Assembly: GCA_003535335.1 (NCBI GenBank) | Contig: DOHJ01000222.1 | Coordinates: forward strand, 1,693-7,627 | DNA length: 5,935 bases | Direction: 5' to 3' | DNA from: Paracoccaceae bacterium | Lineage (GTDB): Bacteria; Pseudomonadota; Alphaproteobacteria; Rhodobacterales; Rhodobacteraceae | The notes under the pieces: model-generated | The model's database searches: none | What the model was told of the DNA's origin: nothing | Seen by the model: the letters and a program-made list of their open reading frames with translations, nothing else | Shown: positions 1 to 5,935 of the stretch, one piece after another | Position numbering within the stretch: position 1 is the stretch's first letter | Layout of the letters: every line of letters starts with the position of its first letter | Translations under genes and position numbers: made by a program

Positions 1-977
1 AATGCAAAAAGAACCAGAACGACAACCATGTTTCTGGTAAATATTGCATTGTTCTTTTTACTTGCAATCAAAGAAAGAAGGTCTGAACCCAAAATTTCCT
101 CTAAACCCTTTAATTTATTGATTCTAATCGTTTGCGCATTGAAAAAATCTGCACCAGAAACCCCGCTCAAATCTCCGTTAACACCAGCGTCTAATGCCAC
201 CTTGCGCATGGCCAGTACATCGCGACCAGATTTGGATTCAAGAATAGATTTGTATTCTGATACTTGTGCCCTGGCAGCTGTACTTAAAAACTTTTGTATG
301 TATGTTTCCTGCGTTTTAATTAAGTTCCTGAATTCGTTGAGTTCAGTCTTATCAAATGAACCTTTTGCAAAAGATGAGGAACCTATTGCCCGCTCAATCC
401 CGGCGACTTCTTTGCCCATTAAAAAATTACCAAAACCCATAATAGCTGTCGTAACTTCAGGTATATTACTATAATTTACTGCAATCTGGACTAGCTGCAA
501 CATTTTAGAATTCAAATCTGTGTAGTAAGATATAGCAGCTTGCGGACTGATTTCTTGAGAATCTACCAGCAGACGTATATTCTCCATTTTAGCCATCTTT
601 TCGGATAAATCGTCCGATAAAATCTGTAGTCGGGTGTCAATTACTGAGAAATCAGTCGTTGTCAGATATGTTTCTAGAAGTTTAAATTTTTCATCGGTAT
701 GCAACCTTTGCTTTTTCAACTCATTACCAAATTTTTTGCCACCCGACTTCAAGAATATTGCGGTTCCACCACGCTCTTTTTGCTGTTCATGGACTAAATC
801 ACTAAACATCGATATCGACTCCACCCGGAGCTGCAACCTGTCTATAGAGGAAACGACGTTTATTTTTTCTACCGTTACAACAACGGCCAATATCATTGCC
901 ATCACCAACGGTATAGCAGCCGTAAGTACAACAATATTCGAAGCTTTAATATTTTTTAACTGGTTGTTCAGATTCAT
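1..977 (-). CDS. NIT-domain transmembrane receptor (nitrate/nitrite-sensing type), 3' part missing
   Basis: The reading frame is open for 325 codons from ATG 977-975 to the window edge, so the C-terminus is missing. An in-frame TAA at 989-987 lies just upstream and AAGGTG sits 5 bases before the ATG, which fixes the start. Residues 1-13 are cytoplasmic, about 14-36 form a transmembrane helix, and about 37-315 would be periplasmic. A second transmembrane helix starts near 316 and is cut. The periplasmic part matches the all-helical NIT family: VHEQQKERGGTAIFL (62-76) followed by a GGKKFG block and R91xxTD, and in the second half GKEVAGIERAIGS (188-200), a G-F turn and a QETYIQKF helix (223-230). 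Known NIT proteins sense nitrate or nitrite and carry chemotaxis (MCP), histidine kinase, cyclase or RNA-binding outputs. The two-helix layout favours HAMP plus a signalling domain such as MCP, but the output cannot be seen. It lies 66 bases after the acyltransferase gene and is AT-rich, with 12 of 26 isoleucines encoded by ATA. The NIT call is firm; the ligand is unproven. Confidence 0.85.
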   Translation of the reverse strand, partial: MNLNNQLKNIKASNIVVLTAAIPLVMAMILAVVVTVEKINVVSSIDRLQLRVESISMFSDLVHEQQKERGGTAIFLKSGGKKFGNELKKQRLHTDEKFKLLETYLTTTDFSVIDTRLQILSDDLSEKMAKMENIRLLVDSQEISPQAAISYYTDLNSKMLQLVQIAVNYSNIPEVTTAIMGFGNFLMGKEVAGIERAIGSSSFAKGSFDKTELNEFRNLIKTQETYIQKFLSTAARAQVSEYKSILESKSGRDVLAMRKVALDAGVNGDLSGVSGADFFNAQTIRINKLKGLEEILGSDLLSLIASKKNNAIFTRNMVVVLVLFA

Positions 978-982
978 TTTGG

Positions 983-988
983 CACCTT
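983..988 (-). promoter_or_regulatory. Ribosome binding site of the NIT receptor gene
   Basis: AAGGTG lies 5 bases upstream of ATG 977-975. It partly overlaps an in-frame TAA (989-987), so no upstream extension of this frame is possible and the start is well defined. Confidence 0.65.
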
Positions 989-1043
989 ATGAAATAGTTG
1001 CCTTTATATCTAACAATGCTTTCTGACTAACTGGTAAACACGG

Positions 1044-1913
1044 CTAGTATTTTTTTAGTATCAGTGTTTTTTCCCGCAACCACGCCATAAAACCACGTGG
1101 GTTATTAGACCATTCCAGCATTTCATTTGTCTGAATCGGATCGCCCACAATTGGTGCCTGAGGTTTTTTTAAAGAATACACAACTTCATGCAGTAATAGG
1201 CCCTGTCTAAGGGTAGCCGAAATCCGGTTGGCTATCTGGTAGGCACGCGAATTTTGCCCGGGGAAAAAAATAGGGACAACAGTCGCGCCTGAACGTTGTA
1301 TCATCTTGGCAGTAAAAGGGTTCCATTCTGCATCAACTGCCGGCCCGAACATTGTCTTACTACTGGCGACAACACCGGCTGGAAACAGTACAATCACACC
1401 ACCATCTTGCAAATGTTCCATGGCATTTTTGCGCATATTTATATTTGAACGTTGTGAATTTTCCTCATGGTGAAACGCAACTGGAAGCATGTATTTTTCA
1501 ATTTCCGGAATACCCGTTAACAAGCTACGGGTCAGGATTTTATAATCATCACGCACGCGCCCTATTAGCTCGGCCAATATAAGCCCGTCAACCAAACCAT
1601 GCGGGTGATTTGCAACGATTATCACAGGGCCTTTCGCCGGTATTTTCGAAATCTGGTCGGCCGGTGTTTGAATTTCAATTTGCATCAGTTGCAGTGCGCG
1701 TGTGAAGAATTCTTGCCCCTTGACCACACCTTCCTGCTCAAATTTTCGGATCAGGCGAAGCAAAGTGACTTTCCCTGTTAACCACTCCAGCTTGCGGATA
1801 AAAAATACTTTGAATGGATTGGTAAAGGTATTGGCATAAGACAAATCTCTCTGCTTATACGGCAAATGGTCAGGGTCAGGCGCTGACGTATTTTTATCTG
1901 ATCGAGTTACCAA
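1044..1913 (-). CDS. Lysophospholipid acyltransferase family protein (PlsC superfamily, hemolysin-like branch)
   Basis: A 289-residue membrane-associated acyltransferase that probably moves a fatty acyl chain onto a lysolipid in phospholipid or aminolipid synthesis; the substrate is unknown. After a family-like N-terminal stretch (DLSYANTF, 23-30, then a basic helix), the active-site block NHPHGLVDG is at 102-110. It has five residues between His103 and Asp109, unlike the usual HX4D of PlsC. FPAGVVASS (177-185) replaces the PlsC FPEGTR motif, and VVPIFFPGQNSR (212-223) matches the fourth block. These variants fit the hemolysin-like/LPLAT branch as I know it, and no GNAT domain is attached. 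The start is probably TTG 1913-1911: an in-frame TAG lies 15 bases upstream, there is no in-frame ATG until residue 77, and homology begins near residue 23. No strong Shine-Dalgarno precedes it. An out-of-frame ATG at 1918 meets a stop after three codons. The gene follows ptsH by 36 bases and is probably cotranscribed. Confidence 0.85.
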   Translation of the reverse strand: MVTRSDKNTSAPDPDHLPYKQRDLSYANTFTNPFKVFFIRKLEWLTGKVTLLRLIRKFEQEGVVKGQEFFTRALQLMQIEIQTPADQISKIPAKGPVIIVANHPHGLVDGLILAELIGRVRDDYKILTRSLLTGIPEIEKYMLPVAFHHEENSQRSNINMRKNAMEHLQDGGVIVLFPAGVVASSKTMFGPAVDAEWNPFTAKMIQRSGATVVPIFFPGQNSRAYQIANRISATLRQGLLLHEVVYSLKKPQAPIVGDPIQTNEMLEWSNNPRGFMAWLREKTLILKKY

Positions 1914-1949
1914 TGCATATCCAGTCTAGCCAGTGTGCCAAAGCGCCAC

Positions 1950-2222
1950 TTAAAATTTTTCCCCGAAACGATCAGCAATCAAAGTTTCCAATGCGACTGC
2001 CAGCTTTTCAGCCTCGGGACCACTCGTTTCAACTTCAATAGAGGTTCCTTTGGAGGCTGCCAACATTAAAAGTCCCATAATGGAATCGCCCGAGGCACTA
2101 AGGCCGTCTTTTGACACTTCGGCACTTGCATCATGTGCTTCAACAGTTTCAACCAACTTGGCTGACGCCCGCGCATGCAAGCCCTTTTCATTGATAATTT
2201 TCAATGTCATTTTATTGCTCAT
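1950..2222 (-). CDS. ptsH: HPr family phosphocarrier protein
   Basis: A 90-residue cytoplasmic HPr of normal family length. The active-site segment KGLHARAS (13-20) carries His16, which receives phosphate from a PTS enzyme I (probably PtsP, not in this window) and passes it to EIIA proteins. The regulatory segment GDSIMGLLMLAASKG (45-59) carries Ser47, equivalent to Ser46 of Bacillus HPr and the target of HPr kinase; hprK lies three genes upstream in the same block. Both phosphorylation sites are therefore intact. ATG 2222-2220 was chosen because AGGTGG (2238-2233) lies 10 bases upstream, just after the EIIA stop; Met5 is a possible but unsupported later start. The gap to the EIIA gene is 19 bases. 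With no sugar EIIB/EIIC genes nearby, this HPr probably works in a regulatory PTS-Ntr-type relay (inference). Confidence 0.95.
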   Translation of the reverse strand: MSNKMTLKIINEKGLHARASAKLVETVEAHDASAEVSKDGLSASGDSIMGLLMLAASKGTSIEVETSGPEAEKLAVALETLIADRFGEKF

Positions 2223-2241
2223 CTAAGGATATCCACCTGTT

Positions 2242-2622
2242 TTATTCGTAACAATCTATATATTTTCGACCTGCTTTGAGTGACGCCGATACAGCATTAG
2301 CAATTGGTAAATGCCGCGACTTTACCAGCTTAACCAACATAGGTAGATTGGCACCATAAAGGATTTTGCGGTTTTTTTTGCAGCATACGCCAAGCGAAAG
2401 ATTTGAAGGGGAGCCGCCAAACATATCTGTAACAACAACCACACCGTCACCTTTATCAACGGCATCTACAGCTGCATGTATATCAGCCTCTTTACCTGAG
2501 CGGTTGCATTCATTTTCAATTTCAATTGTGCGAATATTTTTTTGTTTCCCAACCACGTGCTCAACAGCGGCCAGATATTCCTTTGCCAAGCCGCAATGTG
2601 CAACAATCACAATCCCGATCAC
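2242..2622 (-). CDS. manX: PTS EIIA component, mannose family, stand-alone
   Basis: A 126-residue single-domain EIIA of the mannose (PTS-EIIA-Man) fold, with no fused or adjacent EIIB, EIIC or EIID. The N-terminal strand leads to VAHCGLA, with the phosphorylatable histidine at residue 9. [10 protein letters not shown] (65-74) holds the conserved active-site Asp66, and [10 protein letters not shown] (90-99) is the conserved C-terminal element. In alphaproteobacteria such lone EIIA-Man proteins accept phosphate from HPr and are thought to act as regulators rather than sugar importers. The start is GTG 2622-2620, preceded by GGGGTGA with 6-base spacing and overlapping the rapZ TGA in a GTGA junction, so translation is probably coupled. 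Oddities are a cysteine at residue 10 next to the active histidine, where glycine is usual, and five cysteines in all (10, 39, 80, 81, 124). The symbol follows rhizobial usage; the family assignment is firm. Confidence 0.93.
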   Translation of the reverse strand: MIGIVIVAHCGLAKEYLAAVEHVVGKQKNIRTIEIENECNRSGKEADIHAAVDAVDKGDGVVVVTDMFGGSPSNLSLGVCCKKNRKILYGANLPMLVKLVKSRHLPIANAVSASLKAGRKYIDCYE

Positions 2623-3545
2623 GCTTTATCACCCCGCTTCTGTGTTGACTCAAGTAAAGCCCGCCGTTCCATTTCCCTGTGCCGAATAGACACCTGCCAT
2701 TTCTTTTCTACAAGAGCATTTACCAGTTTTTCCGCGACGGCAACTGATCTATGTTGGCCGCCTGTGCAACCAAACCCGATAGACAAGTGCGCTTTACCCT
2801 CATCGATATAGGCCGGTAGCAGCATTTCCATGAGATCGACAACCTTATTGAAAAAAGAAGAAAACCGCGCATCGGTTGCAATATACTTGGCAACTTCAAT
2901 GTTTCGGCCATCCAAATTACGCAAGCTTTCTTCCCAATAGGGATTTTTTAAAAATCTGCAATCAAAAATCATATCGACCCCACGCGGGATACCACGTTTA
3001 TAGGAAAACGAATGCACCGATACAGCAAGGCGTTGACCAGCGTCAGGCGCGTACCAGTGTTCTATTTCGGCGCACAATTCATGCGGGGATAAATTTGATG
3101 TATCAATTAAAACATCTGCGCGGGCCTGGATGGGGACCAATAAATCAATTTCCCGACGTATGCCTTGAACCGGTGTTTCTGCCGGGGCCAGCGGGTGTCG
3201 GCGGCGTGTTTCGGAATAACGCCTTGCTAAGATATCCAGATTGCAATCCAGATATAACAGTTCCGCTTTAACATCGTCCATTTGTGATAACATATCGATT
3301 GTTTCAAGCAGGGCTGTTGTGCTGAAATCACGATTCCGCACATCAAGACCAAGCGCCAAGGGTCGATCTATCGGCGATCCGGCAAGCAAGCGCGGCAACA
3401 AAGACAATGGCAAATTATCGATTGCTTCATAGCCAACATCCTCCAGCACTTTAATCGAAGTACTTCGCCCGGCCCCTGATGGACCAGTCACCAAAACAAC
3501 GCGCTGAGCGGTTTTAGAAATTGTTTTGTTTAAAGCATCATTCAT
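2619..3545 (-). CDS. rapZ: RapZ family RNase adapter / nucleotide-binding protein (YvcJ/UPF0042)
   Basis: A 308-residue cytoplasmic protein slightly longer than E. coli RapZ, which has about 284 residues. The N-terminal P-loop NTPase domain has a Walker A at 21-28 (GPSGAGRS), followed by a [11 protein letters not shown] block (36-46), GLDVR (66-70) and ETRRRHPL (112-119). The C-terminal domain has [12 protein letters not shown] (180-191), [11 protein letters not shown] (194-204) and the signature [14 protein letters not shown] (259-272). In enterobacteria RapZ binds GlcN6P and directs RNase E to the small RNA GlmZ, controlling glmS; Bacillus YvcJ hydrolyses nucleotides. I see no GlmZ-like RNA here, so the target is unknown. 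ATG 3545-3543 directly follows the hprK stop (TAA 3548-3546), with GGAAGGGG ending 7 bases upstream. The 3' end overlaps the EIIA start by four bases. In E. coli rapZ also sits beside PTS-Ntr genes (ptsN, npr), so the PTS link recurs here with different partners. Confidence 0.95.
   Translation of the reverse strand: MNDALNKTISKTAQRVVLVTGPSGAGRSTSIKVLEDVGYEAIDNLPLSLLPRLLAGSPIDRPLALGLDVRNRDFSTTALLETIDMLSQMDDVKAELLYLDCNLDILARRYSETRRRHPLAPAETPVQGIRREIDLLVPIQARADVLIDTSNLSPHELCAEIEHWYAPDAGQRLAVSVHSFSYKRGIPRGVDMIFDCRFLKNPYWEESLRNLDGRNIEVAKYIATDARFSSFFNKVVDLMEMLLPAYIDEGKAHLSIGFGCTGGQHRSVAVAEKLVNALVEKKWQVSIRHREMERRALLESTQKRGDKA
2629..2635 (-). promoter_or_regulatory. Ribosome binding site deciding the GTG start of the EIIA gene
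   Basis: GGGGTGA, inside the last codons of rapZ, lies 6 bases before GTG 2622-2620. It supports a non-ATG start that overlaps the rapZ stop by four bases, and the protein then begins exactly where EIIA-Man homology begins (MIGIVIVAH). Confidence 0.55.
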
Positions 3546-4013
3546 TTACGCACCCCTTCCACCTTTAATAAACTGGAGAATCGCTGCTGGAAAATGCGCC
3601 GCATCCACCTTGCAAAGCAAGGGGATTGATTGGCCAAGCAAACTGAATTCTTGCTTTTGTGGCAACCGATCCTGCTCTTTACGGCCGAGATCAACAATAA
3701 GTTGTATGCTTGCTTCTTTAAGCGCGCTTGCCATCAAAATGCCGACTCCGCGCGCCTCTATCATTCCCTTTATTGCAGCAGGTGAAGATGCCAGAATTCC
3801 TGCGTTAACCGCGTGAACTTTTGTTTTATCATCCGCAACCAATTCAGCACCCATTGCCATCAGCTGTAACGCCAGCGATGATTTTCCAGAACCTGACGGG
3901 CCCAGTATCAGGATACCTTTTCCATCAAAGGCAACACAAGATGCATGAACTATTAGCGAAGCTGCATCAATATCCGCCGCGCCGAGTGAACCAGAGGCCC
4001 GGGCATCGGTCAT
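3546..4013 (-). CDS. hprK: HPr kinase/phosphorylase, short alphaproteobacterial form
   Basis: At 155 residues this protein consists only of the catalytic domain; Firmicutes HprK has about 310 residues with an extra N-terminal domain. IVHASCVAFDGKGILI (21-36) leads into a Walker A at 38-45 (GPSGSGKS). LVADDK (58-63) contains the paired acidic residues of the family. The HprK signature is at 82-92 (KGMIEARGVGI), and LIVDLG (105-110) follows. The enzyme would phosphorylate HPr on Ser47 and remove that phosphate, adjusting how well HPr carries phosphate on His16; its substrate gene ptsH is in the same block. The short form is normal for alphaproteobacteria, so this is not a broken gene. ATG 4013-4011 lies 9 bases after the chvG stop. 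No good Shine-Dalgarno is visible there, so translation may depend on ribosomes finishing chvG. The TAA stop directly abuts the rapZ ATG. Confidence 0.95.
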   Translation of the reverse strand: MTDARASGSLGAADIDAASLIVHASCVAFDGKGILILGPSGSGKSSLALQLMAMGAELVADDKTKVHAVNAGILASSPAAIKGMIEARGVGILMASALKEASIQLIVDLGRKEQDRLPQKQEFSLLGQSIPLLCKVDAAHFPAAILQFIKGGRGA

Positions 4014-4022
4014 AACGCTATT

Positions 4023-5756
4023 TTATATTGGTAAGCCAACAACAAATCGTGCACCCAATGGTTCCGAGGTAATATCAGCATCTGTAGGCCGGATATTTTC
4101 AGCCCAGATAACGCCGTCATGCGCCTCGATAATTTGCTTGGAAATTGCTAGTCCCAGCCCTGAATTGTTACCAAAGTGCCCTTCTGGTCGTTCAGAGTAA
4201 AACCTGTTAAAAATCTTGTGCAGCGCCTGCTCTGGGATGCCTGACCCTGTATCCTCAACCACAACCAAAACCCTGTTTTCGCGCCTGCGCGCCCAAATCC
4301 GGATTGCATCGCCCTCTTCGCAAAACGAAATGGCATTGGTGATCAGGTTGACAAAAACTTGTGCCAAGCGCTGTTCAAGGCCGGTGATAATAATTGGTTG
4401 TGATGGCAGATCCGAGATAAAATCAACGCCTTTGGCCTTTGCTTCCTGGGCCAAATAATCGTTGATATTACCTATTGTTTTCAGCAAATCAAAGCTTAAT
4501 TGCTCTTCTTTTACCAGCTCACTATCCAACCTTGAAGCGTTGGAAATGTCGCTAATCAATCGGTCAAGCCGACGAACATCATGCTCAACCACATCCAACA
4601 ACGTGCTGCGCTGTTCTTCTTTTTTAACAATCCGCAACGTGCTGGCCGCCGATCGCAAAGAGGCCAGCGGGTTTTTTAGTTCATGGGCCACGTCGGCTGC
4701 AAATTGTTCGTTTGCATCAATCCGATCATAAAGTGCGGCGACCATGCCGCGCAATGCAACAGAAAGACGGCCAATTTCATCCGGTCGACCCGTAAGATCG
4801 GGGATACTAATTCGCGCCGAACCTGACTTGTTTGAGTCTTTATTTTTTTTACGCCCCAGTTCAGCGGCGGCGGCAAGATCAGAGAGCGGGTTTGCAATCG
4901 TTGATGCCAGCACAAGGCTTAGACCAATCGAAACCAGAATGGCGATTACAAACATTTGAAATACCAGTTCGCGCTCTCTGCGAACAAGTTGGTCGATTTC
5001 GCCCGCAGCACTTGTAATTGCAATCACACCTAATTGTTTGCCGTTCACAACAATAGCTGTGGCAACTGAAAAAACTGTCTCGCCATTTTCATCACGACCG
5101 GTTTTAATCTGAGTGTCACCAGCTAAAGCGTCGGCCACCAAGGACCGAGCCATTTCTTCGATATCCAGATCAGGTCGATCCCGAGCACTGGGGGCCAACA
5201 AACCGGATACGCTTTCCCAAACAGCATTCAGGAAATCGGTTATCAAGGTGCTATGATTTTCATCTTCTAGCCCAGGAACCAGGTTTTGGCTGCTACGGAC
5301 AAGACCGCGCGTTTCACCTACCAAGGATTTTTCAGCATCATAAACAAACACATCTACACCAAGAGGCAAGTCCAGATTTTGCAGGATATCGTTAATTCCG
5401 CCATCGGCTGCCAATCTTACCTTCTCTGATGAAGACATAAGCGCCTCAAACACATTTGCAACCAGCTCGGCCTCGACAACAATAGCACGTTGACGTTGAC
5501 TAACCAGACTATCGCGGGACGGATTTAGATATAACACACCGGCAACTAATATAACCAGAGCCAGCAAATTGAAGGTAATGATTTTCCGCGCAAGAGGTGA
5601 ACGGTTTAGCGAAATAAACTCACCCCGGTTTCGCCCACGCGCACGTTTTCCCTTTGCCCCGGCCTGACTGGGGTCATTCCAATCTTCACCAAGCACAACT
5701 TCAGCATTTTTTAGTGGTTTTGCTTTATGCAAACCTACCCCCGATACGAGTCTCAT
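4023..5756 (-). CDS. chvG: ChvG-type sensor histidine kinase
   Basis: A 577-residue inner-membrane kinase, close to the usual ChvG length. Residues 1-57 are a basic cytoplasmic tail, 58-77 the first transmembrane helix, about 78-263 a periplasmic sensor domain (with [10 protein letters not shown] at 131-140), and 264-287 the second helix. A HAMP domain follows (about 286-345, ending in DEIGRLS). The phosphoacceptor block is [19 protein letters not shown] (352-370) with His358. The ATPase domain has an N box near 470-474, G1 DTGSGIP (502-508), an F box FNRFYS (516-521) and G2 GLGLAISK (533-540). All catalytic motifs are intact. ChvG/ExoS kinases respond to acid and envelope stress, control exopolysaccharide and host-interaction genes in rhizobia and Brucella, and phosphorylate ChvI. 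ATG 5756-5754 overlaps the chvI stop in an ATGA junction. GAGGA touches this ATG with no spacing, so TTG at codon 9 (5732-5730), preceded by a G-rich run, is a possible alternative. A lysine-rich stretch (302-310) lies within HAMP. Confidence 0.95.
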   Translation of the reverse strand: MRLVSGVGLHKAKPLKNAEVVLGEDWNDPSQAGAKGKRARGRNRGEFISLNRSPLARKIITFNLLALVILVAGVLYLNPSRDSLVSQRQRAIVVEAELVANVFEALMSSSEKVRLAADGGINDILQNLDLPLGVDVFVYDAEKSLVGETRGLVRSSQNLVPGLEDENHSTLITDFLNAVWESVSGLLAPSARDRPDLDIEEMARSLVADALAGDTQIKTGRDENGETVFSVATAIVVNGKQLGVIAITSAAGEIDQLVRRERELVFQMFVIAILVSIGLSLVLASTIANPLSDLAAAAELGRKKNKDSNKSGSARISIPDLTGRPDEIGRLSVALRGMVAALYDRIDANEQFAADVAHELKNPLASLRSAASTLRIVKKEEQRSTLLDVVEHDVRRLDRLISDISNASRLDSELVKEEQLSFDLLKTIGNINDYLAQEAKAKGVDFISDLPSQPIIITGLEQRLAQVFVNLITNAISFCEEGDAIRIWARRRENRVLVVVEDTGSGIPEQALHKIFNRFYSERPEGHFGNNSGLGLAISKQIIEAHDGVIWAENIRPTDADITSEPLGARFVVGLPI

Positions 5757-5935
5757 TCCTCGTTGTATCTGTAACCAATACCATAAAGGGTCTCAATTGC
5801 CGAAAATTCGTTATCTGCAGTGCGCATTTTTTTACGCAAGCGTTTAATGTGGCTATCAATTGTGCGGTCATCCACATAAATCTGATCATCATAGGCCACA
5901 TCCATTAACTGATCACGGCTTTTAACAAATCCGGG
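5753..5935 (-). CDS. chvI: ChvI response regulator, C-terminal DNA-binding part (5' end outside window)
   Basis: The last 60 codons of an OmpR/PhoB-family response regulator are present, with TGA at 5755-5753. The receiver domain and the start of the DNA-binding domain lie beyond the window edge. What remains is most of the winged helix: [12 protein letters not shown] (4-15 of the fragment), [18 protein letters not shown] (20-37, containing the recognition helix), and the wing hairpin [10 protein letters not shown] (48-57). This is very close to known ChvI C-termini, in particular the [17 protein letters not shown] run. ChvI is phosphorylated by ChvG, whose gene overlaps it by four bases. The operon promoter should lie upstream of chvI and so cannot be seen here. 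The fragment ends at the window boundary and shows no sign of being a pseudogene. Confidence 0.95.
   Translation of the reverse strand, partial: PGFVKSRDQLMDVAYDDQIYVDDRTIDSHIKRLRKKMRTADNEFSAIETLYGIGYRYNEE
5757..5761 (-). promoter_or_regulatory. Shine-Dalgarno-like GAGGA with no spacing before the chvG ATG
   Basis: GAGGA in the final chvI codons touches ATG 5756-5754. A zero-base spacer is too short for ordinary initiation. Translation of chvG may instead come from ribosomes that terminate at the overlapping chvI TGA and restart, or may begin at TTG 5732-5730. Confidence 0.3.

Noticed and set aside
28..474. Plus-strand open frame of 148 codons with hydrophobic stretches
   Set aside because: It is antisense to the NIT receptor gene, whose minus-strand frame is continuous, has a good ribosome binding site and shows clear family motifs. 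The plus-strand translation shows no recognisable domain.
634..1026. Plus-strand open frame of 130 codons
   Set aside because: It is also antisense to the NIT receptor; its hydrophobic part mirrors the first membrane helix of the real protein. No ribosome binding site or family motif was seen.
978..1043. Possible promoter before the NIT receptor gene (TTTACC with a TAGATA/TATAAA-like element)
   Set aside because: The spacing from TTTACC to the TAGATA-like element is about 19-20 bases, and the alternative -35 matches poorly. In an AT-rich gap this is not enough to call. A promoter here remains plausible, because the gap is the largest in the window.
1914..1949. Possible hairpin between ptsH and the acyltransferase gene (AGTG...CACT)
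   Set aside because: The stem is only four base pairs with mismatches inside and no following T-run, so it does not support a terminator or regulatory hairpin.
2366..3432. Several plus-strand open frames of 60-130 codons opposite manX and rapZ
   Set aside because: All lie antisense to genes with strong family signatures and show no motif of their own; they are frame shadows.
3546..4013. HprK as a truncated pseudogene, since it is half the Firmicutes length
   Set aside because: All catalytic motifs are intact, and the single-domain form is normal in alphaproteobacteria.

Overview
The window comes from an alphaproteobacterium. It holds the conserved block chvI-chvG-hprK-rapZ-manX-ptsH plus a lysophospholipid acyltransferase gene, and then a truncated receptor gene with a NIT (nitrate/nitrite-sensing) domain. 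Every supported gene is on the minus strand, so transcription runs from high to low coordinates. The class is supported by the ChvG/ChvI pair, the short HprK made only of the catalytic domain, the stand-alone mannose-type EIIA with HPr, and their order. Details of ChvG (an [17 protein letters not shown] phosphoacceptor block and a [14 protein letters not shown] end) look Rhodobacterales-like. The order is not certain, and the base composition is moderate to AT-rich.

Layout in transcription order. 5935-5753: C-terminal 60 codons of the response regulator ChvI, cut by the window edge. 5756-4023: sensor kinase ChvG, overlapping chvI by four bases. 4013-3546: short HPr kinase/phosphorylase, after a 9-base gap. 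3545-2619: RapZ-type nucleotide-binding protein, whose ATG directly abuts the hprK stop. 2622-2242: mannose-family EIIA, with a GTG start overlapping the rapZ stop by four bases. 2222-1950: HPr, after 19 bases. 1913-1044: acyltransferase with a probable TTG start, after 36 bases. 977-1: NIT-domain receptor, after 66 bases, running off the window. The tight junctions suggest that chvI to ptsH, and probably the acyltransferase, form one transcription unit whose promoter lies outside the window. No gene-free stretch exceeds 66 bases, and I see no RNA gene, insertion sequence, CRISPR array or convincing terminator.

How the genes work together. ChvG/ChvI is the alphaproteobacterial envelope- and acid-responsive two-component system. 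HPr and EIIA have phosphorylatable histidines but no sugar permease domains nearby, which fits a regulatory (PTS-Ntr-like) phosphorelay. HprK would phosphorylate HPr on Ser47. RapZ is a GlcN6P-responsive RNA-binding adapter in enterobacteria, so the unit may connect envelope sensing with carbon/nitrogen status and cell-envelope precursor supply. That connection is inference. The NIT receptor uses codons differently from the operon and may be a separate, more recently acquired gene.
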